In this document: in pieces, positions 44,700 through 54,370 of the stretch
How the letters are laid out: each line of letters begins with the position of its first letter
How positions within the stretch are numbered: the stretch's first letter is position 1
Source of the DNA: Flavobacterium sp.
GTDB taxonomy: Bacteria; Bacteroidota; Bacteroidia; Flavobacteriales; Flavobacteriaceae
Direction of reading: 5' to 3'
DNA: 64,000 nt
Assembly (NCBI RefSeq): GCF_027484205.1
Contig: NZ_JAIXUB010000023.1
Location: 62,001-126,000, forward strand
Made by a program: the position numbers and the translations under genes
The notes under the pieces: model-generated
The model's input: only the letters and a program-made list of their open reading frames with translations
The model's database searches: none
What the model was told of the DNA's origin: nothing

Positions 44700-45378
44700 C
44701 GGATTTTCTATATTGGTAATTGATGATGAAGTTCAAATAAGAAAATTATTAGAAATTTCATTAGAAGCTAACGATTATAAAGTGAGTTTTGCTGTTAATG
44801 GAAAAGAAGGAATCACGATGGCAGCAAGTCATCAACCCGATTTGATTCTGTTAGATTTAGGTTTGCCAGATGATGATGGACAAATGATTTTGGTCAAGTT
44901 AAGAGAATGGTTTCAAAATCCAATCATTATTTTATCGGTAAAAAGTGCTGAAGAAGAAATTGTAAAAGCTTTAGATAATGGCGCAAATGATTACTTGACA
45001 AAACCATTTAGAACACAAGAGTTATTAGCCAGAATGCGAACTGCTTTGCGTAAAAATTCTATTCAAAATGTTGAGCCAATTACTTCATTCGGAAACATTT
45101 CAATCGATTTGACTTCAAGAATTGTAAAAGTTAATAATGAAATTTTAAAACTTACTGCAACGGAATATGCACTTCTAATTTTGTTATTCAAAAATGATGG
45201 TAGAGTTTTAACTCATCAATATATTCTTAAAGAAATTTGGGGTCAAAGTTATTCTGAGCAAACTCAATATTTACGCGTTTTTGTGGCGCAATTACGAAAA
45301 AAAATAGAAGAAGATCCAAACCGACCAAAGTATATTGTTACTGAGTCTGGTGTTGGTTATCGATTCAATACCAGTTAA
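44692..45378 (+). CDS. KdpE-like OmpR-family response regulator
   Basis: 228 residues. Receiver (about 1-120, Asp55 in LLDLGLPDDDGQ, Lys in YLTKPF) joined to a winged-helix OmpR/PhoB DNA-binding domain (about 130-226, LKLTATEYALLILLFKNDGRVLTHQYILKEIWG, TQYLRVFVAQLRKKIEEDP). The hinge and RRK signature match KdpE. Its ATG lies 8 nt inside the kinase gene end, so coupled. Expected target: the kup-porin genes 117 nt downstream. Confidence 0.92.
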   Translation: MNNGFSILVIDDEVQIRKLLEISLEANDYKVSFAVNGKEGITMAASHQPDLILLDLGLPDDDGQMILVKLREWFQNPIIILSVKSAEEEIVKALDNGANDYLTKPFRTQELLARMRTALRKNSIQNVEPITSFGNISIDLTSRIVKVNNEILKLTATEYALLILLFKNDGRVLTHQYILKEIWGQSYSEQTQYLRVFVAQLRKKIEEDPNRPKYIVTESGVGYRFNTS

Positions 45379-45408
45379 TTATAATCTAAAAATTTAAAAT
45401 TAAAAAAT

Positions 45409-45459
45409 ATGAATTGCATGTGTAAACATCGCAGTAGAGACTTCTTATGCCTATTTTAA
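45409..45459 (+). CDS. Possible 16-residue leader peptide upstream of kup
   Basis: ATG after an A-rich leader, then MNCMCKHRSRDFLCLF and TAA; three cysteines in 16 residues. It sits in the 117-nt gap between the response regulator and kup. The length and position fit a leader peptide, but a chance ORF is just as possible and no hairpin switch is visible. Listed because it is the only candidate in this gap. Confidence 0.25.
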   Translation: MNCMCKHRSRDFLCLF

Positions 45460-45495
45460 AAAAAATTAAACTCATAAACTTTTAAACAAAAAACA

Positions 45496-47439
45496 ATGAA
45501 TATATCAGTAAAACAAAAAGTAACAGCAGCTACATTATTAGTGGCTTTAGGAATAATTTATGGTGATATTGGAACCTCGCCATTGTATGTAATGAAAGCT
45601 ATAATTGGTGATCGACCAATAAACGAATTGTTAGTTTATGGAGGAATTTCGTGTGTCTTTTGGACATTAACTTTTCAAACTACTTTCAAATATATTTTGC
45701 TCACACTTTCAGCGGATAATCATGGTGAAGGCGGTGTTTTTTCGCTTTATGCGTTGGTAAAAAGATTTGGTAAAGGAAAATTGGTAATTCCAACAATTTT
45801 GGGTGCAACCTGTTTATTAGCTGACGGAATTATTACACCGCCAATTTCTGTAGCATCAGCCGTTGAAGGCTTGGAAGCTATTGTACCCAATTTGCCTACG
45901 ATTCCTATTGTAATTGCAATTTTATCGGGAATTTTTCTATTTCAACGCTTTGGAACACAAAAAGTTGGTAGCGTTTTTGGACCAATAATGGTAGTTTGGT
46001 TTACGATGTTGTTAGTTTTAGGTGTTTCTCAAATTGTACAACATGTAGAAATATTGAAAGCATTAAACCCTATTTATGGTTACGAATTACTTACTCAATA
46101 TCCAAAAGGTTTTTGGTTACTTGGAGCCGTTTTTCTTTGTACAACTGGAGCTGAAGCTTTATACTCTGATTTAGGACATTGTGGCAAAACAAATATTCGT
46201 ATCACTTGGATATTTGTAAAAATTGCATTGGTATTTAATTATTTAGGTCAAGGTGCATGGTTGATGAGTCAAGGAAATGAATTTTTAAATGGTCAAAATC
46301 CGTTTTATGCTATCATGCCACAATGGTTTTTACTTATAGGAATTATTATTGCAACTTTGGCAACTATAATAGCTTCTCAAGCATTGATAAGTGGTTCATT
46401 TACCTTAATTAATGAAGCGATTTCTTTAAACTTTTGGCCAAGAGTTGCCTTGAAAAATCCAACTAATTTGAAAGGACAAATTTATATTCCATCAGTAAAC
46501 ACCATTCTTTGGATAGGTTGTGTATTGATGATTTTATATTTCAAAAATTCATCCAATATGGAAGCTGCTTATGGATTTTCTATAACAGTCGCAATGTTAA
46601 TGACTACAATTTTATTATCCTATTATTTAATTTTTATCAAAAAAGTAAAAATGACTTGGGTTGCAATTGTTCTTGTGATTTTTTCAATAATTGAAGTGTC
46701 ATTTTTTATTGCTAATGTGGTTAAGATAAAAGAAAGATGGATGTTTCTGTTTTTTGAATTATTCATTTTTATGGTGATGTATGTTTGGTATTACTCTAGA
46801 AAAATTAACAATAGATTTTTAAAATTCACCAATCTAAAAGAGCAAACTATTTTGTTAAACGAATTAAGTGAGGACGATAGTATTCCAAAATATGCTACGC
46901 ATTTAATTTATTTATCTAAAGCTGATAAAACCTATGAAATTGAAGAAAAAATTATCAAATCTATTTTTGCAAAAAAACCAAAAAGAGCTGACGTTTATTG
47001 GTTTTTACATATCAATAGAACCAACGAACCATTTACTTTAAATTATGAAGTGGAAGAATTGTTAGATGATAAAGTAATTAAAGTAGTGCTTAATGTTGGT
47101 TTCAGAATTCAGCCAAAAGTAGAATTGTATTTCAAAAAAATAGTTCAAGAATTGGTTGAAAGAAAAGAGTTGAATTTGCACATTCGTCCCGATGGCTCAA
47201 CAAAATATAACAACGAACCTGATTTTAAATTTGTAATAATTGAAAAATTTATTTCTGTAGAAAATGAGTTTGCCTTCAAAGAAGGTTGGATGTTGACATC
47301 TTATTTTTGGTTGAAAAAATTATCATTATCCGATGAAAAAGCTTTTGGGTTGGACAAAAGCGATGTATCAATTGAAGAATATCCAATGGTGTATTCGCCT
47401 GTTTCTAATTTAGAATTAAATCGTAAAACAAATAAGTAA
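45496..47439 (+). CDS. kup: Kup potassium uptake transporter
   Basis: 647 residues. K+/H+ symporter of the inner membrane. The family start is evident: LGIIYGDIGTSPLYVMKAI, then HGEGGVFSLYALVKRFGKG and ADGIITPPISVASAVEGLE; about 12 membrane helices (to about 435), then a roughly 210-residue C-terminal cytosolic domain (PKYATHLIYLSKADKTYEIEEK ...), which is the family norm. It follows the KdpD-like/KdpE-like pair and is followed in 7 nt by a porin, so the cluster appears to move K+ across both membranes. Low-affinity constitutive system elsewhere; here likely regulated by the two-component pair. Confidence 0.95.
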   Translation: MNISVKQKVTAATLLVALGIIYGDIGTSPLYVMKAIIGDRPINELLVYGGISCVFWTLTFQTTFKYILLTLSADNHGEGGVFSLYALVKRFGKGKLVIPTILGATCLLADGIITPPISVASAVEGLEAIVPNLPTIPIVIAILSGIFLFQRFGTQKVGSVFGPIMVVWFTMLLVLGVSQIVQHVEILKALNPIYGYELLTQYPKGFWLLGAVFLCTTGAEALYSDLGHCGKTNIRITWIFVKIALVFNYLGQGAWLMSQGNEFLNGQNPFYAIMPQWFLLIGIIIATLATIIASQALISGSFTLINEAISLNFWPRVALKNPTNLKGQIYIPSVNTILWIGCVLMILYFKNSSNMEAAYGFSITVAMLMTTILLSYYLIFIKKVKMTWVAIVLVIFSIIEVSFFIANVVKIKERWMFLFFELFIFMVMYVWYYSRKINNRFLKFTNLKEQTILLNELSEDDSIPKYATHLIYLSKADKTYEIEEKIIKSIFAKKPKRADVYWFLHINRTNEPFTLNYEVEELLDDKVIKVVLNVGFRIQPKVELYFKKIVQELVERKELNLHIRPDGSTKYNNEPDFKFVIIEKFISVENEFAFKEGWMLTSYFWLKKLSLSDEKAFGLDKSDVSIEEYPMVYSPVSNLELNRKTNK

Positions 47440-47446
47440 AACAATC

Positions 47447-48826
47447 ATGATTAAAAAAATAATTTTTGGATTTGCACTATTAAATATGTCATTGACATTG
47501 GCGCAAACCGATACAATTTCAACAAAAATTCCATTTGATGGAATGGATTTAACTTGGATTAATGGACAAAATCGTCAAAAAAAATTTCCATTAACATTTA
47601 AAGATTCTGAAGGACAAACAATCTTAACAGGAGTAACTTATTTAGACACCTATTACAATTATAATTTTGCAAATCCTACAGATAATACGCAAACTATATC
47701 GTCAACGATTGGTCGTCATAATGAGTTTACATTAAATTTAGCAAGTATAGGTGTTGAAACAAATTATAAGAATATCATTGGACGTTTATGGTTGCAATAT
47801 GGTCAAATGGCATCGATTATTCAGGATGTTGATGGATCGGTAAACCACGGTAGAAATACAAGTATTAATAATTTAAAATATATTCGTGAGGCTTCTGCTG
47901 GTTATCATTTTGATGTTGCCCATGGCTTAAATGTGGAGATGGGGATTTTCATGAGTTACATTGGATTAGAAAGTTATATTACTCAAGAAAACTGGAGCTA
48001 CCAAAGAAGTATGGTTTGCGATTTTACACCTTTTTATTTTTCAGGAGCACGCGTGCAATTTTATCCAACTAAGAAATTCAAAACGGAATTATGGCTTTTA
48101 AACGGTTGGCAGTCTTATAATAGTTCAAGCGATGGAATAGGAGTTGGAAATTCTAATTATTATCGACCAAGTGAAAATTTACAGCTTGTTGCTAATTTTT
48201 ATTATGGAAAAGATACCCAAAATCCAGATGAGTTTGGTAATCAATCAAATCGTATCCGTTTTCATCATGACAATAGTATTGTAGCTAGATATTATAAGAA
48301 ACTAACTTCAAAAGGAATTTCTCAAGCAGCATTAAGCATCAATTCTCACTATGGTTTTCAAAGTAATAACGATGCTAATGATGTGGTAAAAGCATCAGAA
48401 AATTTTATGTATGGAACATCTATTGCTAATAGAATTTGGTTCAAACAAAATAAATTAGCTTTGACTTTACGTGGAGATTATTTAACAAATCAATCAGTTG
48501 TAAATGGTGTGAATACTTCTCCATATTTAGCATTTTCACCAGCAGTTTCAGGAACTATTCCTAATGGCTTTGAAACGGCAATTGCCAATGATGAAAAACT
48601 GAAGTTATTACAATTTACAACAACATTTGATATTATGCCTAGTGATTTTGTAACTTTTAGATTAGAATATGGTTATAGAAATTCTAATATTCCTTATTTT
48701 ACTTCATCCTCAGGAACAACTTCGCCAAGTGGCTATGTCAATGGACCAATAGGAAGTTCACCTTGGATGGCACAATTGCAAAAAAATGAACATCGATTAA
48801 CTTTAGCAGTTAATTTTAGATTGTAG
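47447..48826 (+). CDS. Outer-membrane porin-like beta-barrel protein 1
   Basis: 459 residues. Signal peptide (1-20, LTLAQT). Beta barrel by composition and by strands such as TYLDTYYNYNF, GRLWLQYGQMAS, FKTELWLLNGWQSYN and a C-terminal RLTLAVNFRL ending in an aromatic/hydrophobic residue pattern. It resembles the porin placed beside the kdp pump in other Bacteroidota, and shares the segments GRHNEF and the LLNGWQ box with the next gene. Seven nt from kup, so one transcript. Function inferred as outer-membrane channel for ions. Confidence 0.8.
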   Translation: MIKKIIFGFALLNMSLTLAQTDTISTKIPFDGMDLTWINGQNRQKKFPLTFKDSEGQTILTGVTYLDTYYNYNFANPTDNTQTISSTIGRHNEFTLNLASIGVETNYKNIIGRLWLQYGQMASIIQDVDGSVNHGRNTSINNLKYIREASAGYHFDVAHGLNVEMGIFMSYIGLESYITQENWSYQRSMVCDFTPFYFSGARVQFYPTKKFKTELWLLNGWQSYNSSSDGIGVGNSNYYRPSENLQLVANFYYGKDTQNPDEFGNQSNRIRFHHDNSIVARYYKKLTSKGISQAALSINSHYGFQSNNDANDVVKASENFMYGTSIANRIWFKQNKLALTLRGDYLTNQSVVNGVNTSPYLAFSPAVSGTIPNGFETAIANDEKLKLLQFTTTFDIMPSDFVTFRLEYGYRNSNIPYFTSSSGTTSPSGYVNGPIGSSPWMAQLQKNEHRLTLAVNFRL

Positions 48827-48842
48827 TTTTTTTTCATATTTT

Positions 48843-48892
48843 AAAAAGCAAATTTGATTATTCTAAAAAATAATTAGATTTGCTTTTTTTTA
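48843..48892 (+). terminator. Hairpin terminator between the two porin genes
   Basis: Arms AAAAAGCAAAT (48843-48853) and ATTTGCTTTTT (48878-48888) are perfect complements, then a T run. So kup-porin 1 can end here and porin 2 may be partly separate. Confidence 0.75.
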
Positions 48893-48896
48893 ACTT

Positions 48897-49958
48897 ATGA
48901 AAATACAATATACACTTTTAGTCTTTATTTTTAGTACAATTAGTCTTTTTTCTCAAGAGAAGAGTGAACTCAAAACAACGTTTTCAGGTTTTATTGAAAC
49001 CTATTATTCTTATGATTTCAATCAGTCAATAACTGATGCAAAATTGCCTTTTATGTACAATTACAATCGTCATAACGAGTTCAATATCAATATTGGGTTG
49101 CTTCGTGCAAAGGTTGAATATGAAAATGCGTATGCAGTAGTGTCTTTACAATCAGGAACTTATGTTGATGATAATTATGCTAATGAAAAGATAAAATATT
49201 TAAACGAAGCTTATGTGGGATTGTATTTGGATCAATCAAAAATACATGCTATTGAAGTTGGTATTTTGCCAAGTTATATCGGATTTGAATCGGCTACAAC
49301 AGCTTCCAATTTGACTTTAACGCGCTCAATTTTAGCTGAAAATTCGCCTTATTTTATGACAGGCGTAAAATACAATTACAAACCATCCGACAAATGGAAT
49401 TTTGCAGCATTATTGACAAATGGTTGGCAACGAATCAATAAACCTCAGAAAGATGTTGCACCATCATTTGGAACTCAAGTTGTTTATAAATCATCAACAA
49501 ATTCTACTTTAAATTGGAGTACTTTCGTAGGAAAAGAGTTCAATGGAATTGATTTCACTATGCGTTATTTTAGTAATTTGTGTTTTGATAAAAAATGGAA
49601 TGATAAATGGCGAACTATTGCCGGTTTTGATTATGGTTTGCAAGATTTAAGTTCAACTAATAATTCATCTGCATCATGGTTGAGTCCAGTTTTTATTGCA
49701 CAATATTCTATAAATCCAAAATGGCAAACAGCTTTTAGAACGGAATATTATCAAGATACTAAAAATGTAATTATTGCTTCAAATGATGAATTTAAAACAC
49801 TTGGATTTTCATTAAACTTTGATTATTTGCCTAATTCAAAAGTAAAATTAAGAACAGAAGCACGTTACTTTGATAGTAAAAATGATGTTTTTCCAAAAGA
49901 TTCTGATTTTGTTAATTCAAATTTCTTTTTGACAACTAGTTTGAGTTTTGAGTTTTAA
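48897..49958 (+). CDS. Outer-membrane porin-like beta-barrel protein 2
   Basis: 353 residues with a signal peptide (1-19, ISLFSQ). Paralog of the preceding porin: GFIETYYSYDFN, NRHNEFNINIGLLRAKVEYENAYAVVSLQSG, FAALLTNGWQRINKP and the final FLTTSLSFEF, again ending with an aromatic residue. It is about 100 residues shorter. No transcription start was recognised after the intervening terminator; ATG at 48897 directly follows the T run, so partial readthrough is likely. Predicted outer-membrane channel. Substrate unknown. Confidence 0.8.
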   Translation: MKIQYTLLVFIFSTISLFSQEKSELKTTFSGFIETYYSYDFNQSITDAKLPFMYNYNRHNEFNINIGLLRAKVEYENAYAVVSLQSGTYVDDNYANEKIKYLNEAYVGLYLDQSKIHAIEVGILPSYIGFESATTASNLTLTRSILAENSPYFMTGVKYNYKPSDKWNFAALLTNGWQRINKPQKDVAPSFGTQVVYKSSTNSTLNWSTFVGKEFNGIDFTMRYFSNLCFDKKWNDKWRTIAGFDYGLQDLSSTNNSSASWLSPVFIAQYSINPKWQTAFRTEYYQDTKNVIIASNDEFKTLGFSLNFDYLPNSKVKLRTEARYFDSKNDVFPKDSDFVNSNFFLTTSLSFEF

Positions 49959-49991
49959 TGCTAAATTTAGCGTTTCATTCTACTGAAACAC

Positions 49992-51050
49992 ATGATAACA
50001 AGAATTCAAATTATTAAACGCTATTTTCGTTCACTTTTTGACCTAAAAGGAAGTCAAGAAGATGAATTAGAAACTGACAAAGAAGTAAGAGAAGGTGTTG
50101 TTTTTAAAGGAAAAAATCTCTGGCTTTTAGCCTTTGCAATATTCATTTCTTGTATTGGTTTGAATATTAATTCTAAAGCTGCCGTTATTGGTGCGATGAT
50201 TATTTCACCTTTAATGGGACCAATTTTTGGAATAGGATTTTCTCTCGGAGTTTCTGATTTGGATTTATTGAAAGTAAGTATTCAAAACGCATTACGTATT
50301 GTATTAATTAGTTTAATCGTTGCAACAATTTACTATTTAATTACGCCTTATGCCATTGCAACCGATGAATTATTGTCATTTTCTCATCCAACTATTTTTG
50401 ATGTTTTATTAGCTTTTCTTGGTGGAATGGCAGGATTTATAGCTATTTCACGTCATAACGGAACGCAGGTTTTAATTGGAGTTGCGGTTGCTACTTCATG
50501 TATTCCACCATTGTGTACGGCAAGTTTTGGTTTGGCAACCTTGCAATGGGAATACTTTGTAGGCGGACTTTATACTTACTTTATCAACGCACTTTTTATA
50601 TGTGTTGGAAGTTATATTATTGTCAAGTATTTAAAATTCAGTCCTCATTCAAAAGAAAATGTAAAGAATGTAAATATTTGGTTTGGAGTTTTAATTTTTC
50701 TTGCAATAATTCCTGCAATGTATTTAGCTTATAATTTTGCTATTACGAATATATTTATTTCCAAAGCAAATCAATTTGTAACCAATGAAATTGATACAAA
50801 GCATCATGTTGTACAGTCAAAAATTGATTTTAAAAATAAATTAATCGAAGTAGATGTAACTGTTGAAAAATATGATGATTCGCTTCAAAAAATTATTGAA
50901 AAGCAACTTCAAAAAACTGACTTGAAAGATTCAAAAATTAAAATTTATCAAACCATTGAAGCAGGAAGATCTAATAGAGCAGAGTTCGATAAATTAAACG
51001 CCGAAATCGAACTGTTGAGAAATGAGATTAATAAAATAAAAAATAAGTAG
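49992..51050 (+). CDS. DUF389 family membrane protein
   Basis: 352 residues. Five to six membrane helices (about 38-250): LWLLAFAIFISCIGLNINSKAAVIGAMIISPLMGPIFGIGFSLG, FLGGMAGFIAISRHNGTQVLIGVAVATSCIPPLCTASFGLA, the DUF389/TIGR00341 signature. The C-terminal 110 residues are soluble and end in a coiled coil (about 320-350). Function unknown; a role in ion movement is suspected from neighbourhood. Last gene of the kup cluster, 33 nt after porin 2. Confidence 0.88.
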   Translation: MITRIQIIKRYFRSLFDLKGSQEDELETDKEVREGVVFKGKNLWLLAFAIFISCIGLNINSKAAVIGAMIISPLMGPIFGIGFSLGVSDLDLLKVSIQNALRIVLISLIVATIYYLITPYAIATDELLSFSHPTIFDVLLAFLGGMAGFIAISRHNGTQVLIGVAVATSCIPPLCTASFGLATLQWEYFVGGLYTYFINALFICVGSYIIVKYLKFSPHSKENVKNVNIWFGVLIFLAIIPAMYLAYNFAITNIFISKANQFVTNEIDTKHHVVQSKIDFKNKLIEVDVTVEKYDDSLQKIIEKQLQKTDLKDSKIKIYQTIEAGRSNRAEFDKLNAEIELLRNEINKIKNK

Positions 51051-51179
51051 GCTCATTTAACTCAAGATTATTAGAAAAATACTTAAGTTGTATTTATGCA
51101 ATTAATAAATTTTAATATGTAATATTCTTTGTCCATCGTGCAACTAACTTTGTCATTAACAAATAAATATAAAAATGTT

Positions 51180-51617
51180 ATGAGAAAAGTTAATGTAAAA
51201 AGTGGAAGTGTTGTGTTGTTTATGTCGGTTGCTATTTTTGGTTTCTTAACAGTTTCATGTAGTGATGATGACAATGATGGAGAAACATTAGCACCTTTAA
51301 CAGGAAAATGGAGTATTAGTAAAGTTGGAACTACTGTTTCTGGTGTTGAAACTCTGATTGATGCACCACAAAACCAATCAGGTTGTGATAAAGATTTTAT
51401 GAATTTAAAATCAGATAATACTGTTGAAGAAGGAAATTATGATTCAACAATTGATCCATGTGCTTTGTTTACAGATATTGGAATTTACTCTAGATCACAT
51501 AACAATTTGACAAAAGTTGTTGATGGTGTAACTACAACTCAAGATATTGCTAATCTTACTTTGAGTGAATTAAAGTTAAAAGATGCTAGTGGTAACATTG
51601 AAGTGTACACCAAATAA
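51180..51617 (+). CDS. Lipocalin-like lipoprotein
   Basis: 145 residues from ATG 51180 (a TTG at 51129 would put 17 odd residues ahead of the signal). Lipoprotein signal with FGFLTVSCSDDDND, the Asp/Asn run being the usual Bacteroidota surface-export start after the Cys. The rest (LTGKWSISKVGTTVSG ... DFMNLKSDNTVEEGNYDSTIDPC ... LTLSELKLKD) is the lipocalin-like GKW fold of many small Bacteroidota lipoproteins. Surface-exposed likely. Function unknown. Terminator follows at 51670. Confidence 0.8.
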   Translation: MRKVNVKSGSVVLFMSVAIFGFLTVSCSDDDNDGETLAPLTGKWSISKVGTTVSGVETLIDAPQNQSGCDKDFMNLKSDNTVEEGNYDSTIDPCALFTDIGIYSRSHNNLTKVVDGVTTTQDIANLTLSELKLKDASGNIEVYTK

Positions 51618-51669
51618 GATGTATTTTAGTGAACTTTAAAAATTTTTGTTTACAAATTAAACTAGAATG

Positions 51670-51702
51670 GGAGATGATATTTTAAAAAATCATCTCCTTT
51701 TT
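51670..51702. terminator. Bidirectional terminator between lipoprotein and sdaA
   Basis: Stem GGAGATGAT (51670-51678) / ATCATCTCC (51689-51697) with a T run. Also serves sdaA, which ends at 51708 on the other strand. Confidence 0.82.
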
Positions 51703-51707
51703 TATGT

Positions 51708-53132
51708 CTAACAATCAGCAACATTCACGGCAACGGCTAAGCCACCTTCGGAAGTTTCTTTATATTTAGAGTTCATATCTTTAGCTGTTTGCCACATAGT
51801 ATTGATGACTTTATCTAAAGGAACTTTTGCGTTTTTAGCGTCTGTTTCCATTGCTAATTCTGCTGCGTTTATAGCTTTAATTGCACCCATTGTATTTCTT
51901 TCTATACATGGAATTTGAACCAAACCACCAATTGGATCACAAGTCAAACCTAGATGATGTTCCATTGCAATTTCGGCCGCCATTTGAACTTGGTCTGGTG
52001 TTCCACCCATAACTTCGCACAACGCTGCTGCAGCCATAGCACTGGAAACTCCAATTTCTGCTTGACAACCGCCCATTGCTGCCGAAATAGTTGAACCTTT
52101 TTTGAAAATACTACCAATTTCACCAGCAACCATCAAAAATTGTTTGATTTCTTTTTCTCCAGCTTCGTGATTTTCAATAACCAGATAATACATTAAAACT
52201 GCAGGAATTACGCCAGCACTTCCATTTGTTGGAGCGGTTACAACTCTTCCCAAAGCTGCGTTTACTTCATTGACTGCCAATGCAAAGCACGAAACCCATT
52301 TCAAAATTTGACGGAATTTAACTTCGGTTTTTCTAATAGTTTCTAACCATTCTTGTGGATTATTGTAATTTGATAAACCAATCAAACCTTGATGCATATC
52401 AAAAGCTCTTCTGCGAACATTCAATCCGCCAGGAAGTATACCTTCTGAATGACAACCAATGTACATGCATTCTAACATAGTATTCCAAATGCGCATTAAT
52501 TCTTTATCAATTTCTTCTTCTGAGCGCATGGATTTTTCGTTGTCGTAAACAACTTCTGATATTTTTCTATTTTGAGTGGTGCAATATTCTAATAATTCTT
52601 GTGCATTTTGTATTGGATAAGGAAAAGCACATTTTATTTGGTGTTTCTTTTTAGCATTCACACGTTCTTCTTTTACCACAAATCCGCCACCAATAGAGTA
52701 GAAGGTAGAAGTGTATTCTTTACCTGATGTGAATGCTGTAAATGTCATTCCGTTAGCATGAAATGGCAAAAAGTTTTTATTGAAAACTATGTCTTTTTCA
52801 AAATCAAAAGGAATCAAAAGCTGATTTCCTAAGTTAATTTGATGTGTATTTTTAATAGAAGTTATGATTTTATCAATATTTTCAACTGGAATGTATTCAG
52901 GATCTTGGCCACTCAAACCAAGCATTACAGCCAAGTCAGTTGCATGTCCAATACCAGTTAAAGATAGTGAACCAAACAAATCCACTTTTACACGAGTTGT
53001 TTTATCTAATAAATTTTCTTGATTTAATTCAGCTAAAAATCGTTCGGCAGCACGCCAAGGTCCAAGTGTATGTGAACTCGATGGTCCAACACCAATTTTT
53101 AACATATCAAAAACCGAGATGCATTCTTCCAT
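51708..53132 (-). CDS. sdaA: L-serine ammonia-lyase (serine dehydratase), single chain
   Basis: 474 residues. Deaminates L-serine to pyruvate using a 4Fe-4S cluster. N-terminal beta domain with [18 protein letters not shown] (about 14-32) and catalytic alpha domain with [67 protein letters not shown]; the cysteines of GGCQAE, LTCDP and IPCIERN are the likely cluster ligands. Single chain like E. coli SdaA, not the split Firmicutes form. ATG 53132. A TATATTTG box (53154-53161 on the minus strand) could be its -7 site. Confidence 0.95.
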   Translation of the reverse strand: MEECISVFDMLKIGVGPSSSHTLGPWRAAERFLAELNQENLLDKTTRVKVDLFGSLSLTGIGHATDLAVMLGLSGQDPEYIPVENIDKIITSIKNTHQINLGNQLLIPFDFEKDIVFNKNFLPFHANGMTFTAFTSGKEYTSTFYSIGGGFVVKEERVNAKKKHQIKCAFPYPIQNAQELLEYCTTQNRKISEVVYDNEKSMRSEEEIDKELMRIWNTMLECMYIGCHSEGILPGGLNVRRRAFDMHQGLIGLSNYNNPQEWLETIRKTEVKFRQILKWVSCFALAVNEVNAALGRVVTAPTNGSAGVIPAVLMYYLVIENHEAGEKEIKQFLMVAGEIGSIFKKGSTISAAMGGCQAEIGVSSAMAAAALCEVMGGTPDQVQMAAEIAMEHHLGLTCDPIGGLVQIPCIERNTMGAIKAINAAELAMETDAKNAKVPLDKVINTMWQTAKDMNSKYKETSEGGLAVAVNVADC

Positions 53133-53153
53133 AAAATGTAATTATAAGTAAAG

Positions 53154-53161
53154 CAAATATA
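53154..53161 (-). promoter_or_regulatory. Putative -7 box of sdaA
   Basis: TATATTTG on the minus strand matches TAnnTTTG, 21 nt before the ATG; no good -33 seen. Confidence 0.35.
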
Positions 53162-53321
53162 AGGTTTAAAATGATAATTTGATAAAAATCATATAATTTG
53201 AACAGTTGTTTTTGATACTTTATATGTTAAACGTGTTTTGAATTGAAGAAATCTAATTTAATAACAAATAATTAGGAATTTTGTAACTACATTTTTATTT
53301 CTTTTGCATAAAAAAAATAGG

Positions 53322-54230
53322 ATGCCATTCAACAAGTATTTTGTCTCTGCTTTATCTGCTTTTATTGTTTGGGGATTTTTTAGTTTGGCATTAAAACCTT
53401 TAGCTACTTATCCTTCGCTTGATATTTTGTTTTTTAGAGTTTTTATTGGTACATTTTTTTTATTAGTAATTACATTTTTCTTTAGAAGACATACTCTTGT
53501 TGAAGGAAAAAGAACTTTCATGAGTTTTACATTGCGAAAAAGGAAAAGGACACTTCTTATTACTGTTACAGGAGGTTTTTTATTGATATTAAATTGGTTT
53601 TTATTTATTTACGCTATCAATCATGTTAGTTTGCAATCGGCTTCTTTTGCTTATATTATATGTCCCATTTTGACAACAGTATTAGCTTTTATTATTTTGA
53701 AAGAGCGAATTGATTTTTGGCAATGGATTGCTGTAGCATTATGTGTTGTGAGTTGTGTGATATTGTCATATGGTAATTTTAAAGATTTAATTTACAGTAT
53801 TGTAATAGCACTTTCATTTGGATTTTATTTGATTTCTCAAAGAAGAAATAATGATTTTGATAAGTTTTTAATTCTTACAATTCAGATGTTGATAGCTTCA
53901 TTGGTATTACTTCCATTTTATCCAAGTTATGGAGGATTAGTTCCAACAGATTTTATTTTTTATGCATTACTACTAGTAATTGTAATTGTTTTTACAATAG
54001 TTCCTTTATTTTTAAATTTGTATGCTTTGAAAGGTTTGAATTCTTCAACTGTGGGAATATTAATGTATACCAATCCGTTGATTCACTTTTTTTTAGCTAT
54101 TTTTTATTTTAAGGAAAATGTTTCCGTTTCTCAAGTAATTTCATATACTTTAATCGCAATATCAATAGTAGTATTTAATATTACTTCATTGACAAATTTG
54201 AATGATAAGCGCAGAAAAAAGTTGTCATAA
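53322..54230 (+). CDS. EamA/RhaT family drug/metabolite transporter
   Basis: 302 residues with about ten membrane helices in two EamA repeats (about 5-135 and 145-295): LSAFIVWGFFSLALKPLATYPSLDILFFRVFIGTFFLLV, SLQSASFAYIICPILTTVLAFIILKERIDFWQW, and in repeat 2 SSTVGILMYTNPLIHFFLAIFYFKENV. RarD-like in its first helix but not assigned. Inner-membrane exporter of unknown substrate. ATG 53322 is used; the TTG at 53304 is less likely. Its stop codon lies within the first TGTCA palindrome ahead of dnaK. Confidence 0.88.
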   Translation: MPFNKYFVSALSAFIVWGFFSLALKPLATYPSLDILFFRVFIGTFFLLVITFFFRRHTLVEGKRTFMSFTLRKRKRTLLITVTGGFLLILNWFLFIYAINHVSLQSASFAYIICPILTTVLAFIILKERIDFWQWIAVALCVVSCVILSYGNFKDLIYSIVIALSFGFYLISQRRNNDFDKFLILTIQMLIASLVLLPFYPSYGGLVPTDFIFYALLLVIVIVFTIVPLFLNLYALKGLNSSTVGILMYTNPLIHFFLAIFYFKENVSVSQVISYTLIAISIVVFNITSLTNLNDKRRKKLS

Positions 54231-54317
54231 AATGACATGTTGTCACATTTTAAAATAAATTAAACTTTTAAAACTGACATTTTTTTTAAAAATACCACTT
54301 GGCACAATCCTTGTCAT
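54223..54317 (+). promoter_or_regulatory. Sigma-54-like dnaK promoter with TGTCA palindromes
   Basis: TTGGCACAATCCTTGTC at 54299-54315 has GG at 54301-54302 and G-T where GC is expected (-12), spaced as in sigma-54 promoters. Upstream are TGTCAT-AAA-ATGACA (54223-54237) and TGACA-TGT-TGTCA (54233-54245), a third TGACA at 54275-54279 and one TGTCA at 54312-54316. No TAnnTTTG box was found before dnaK. Confidence 0.45.
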
Positions 54318-54370
54318 ATCACAAACAAGTTGAAAAACTAAATAAAAACATTAAATAGAAAATTAAGAAA

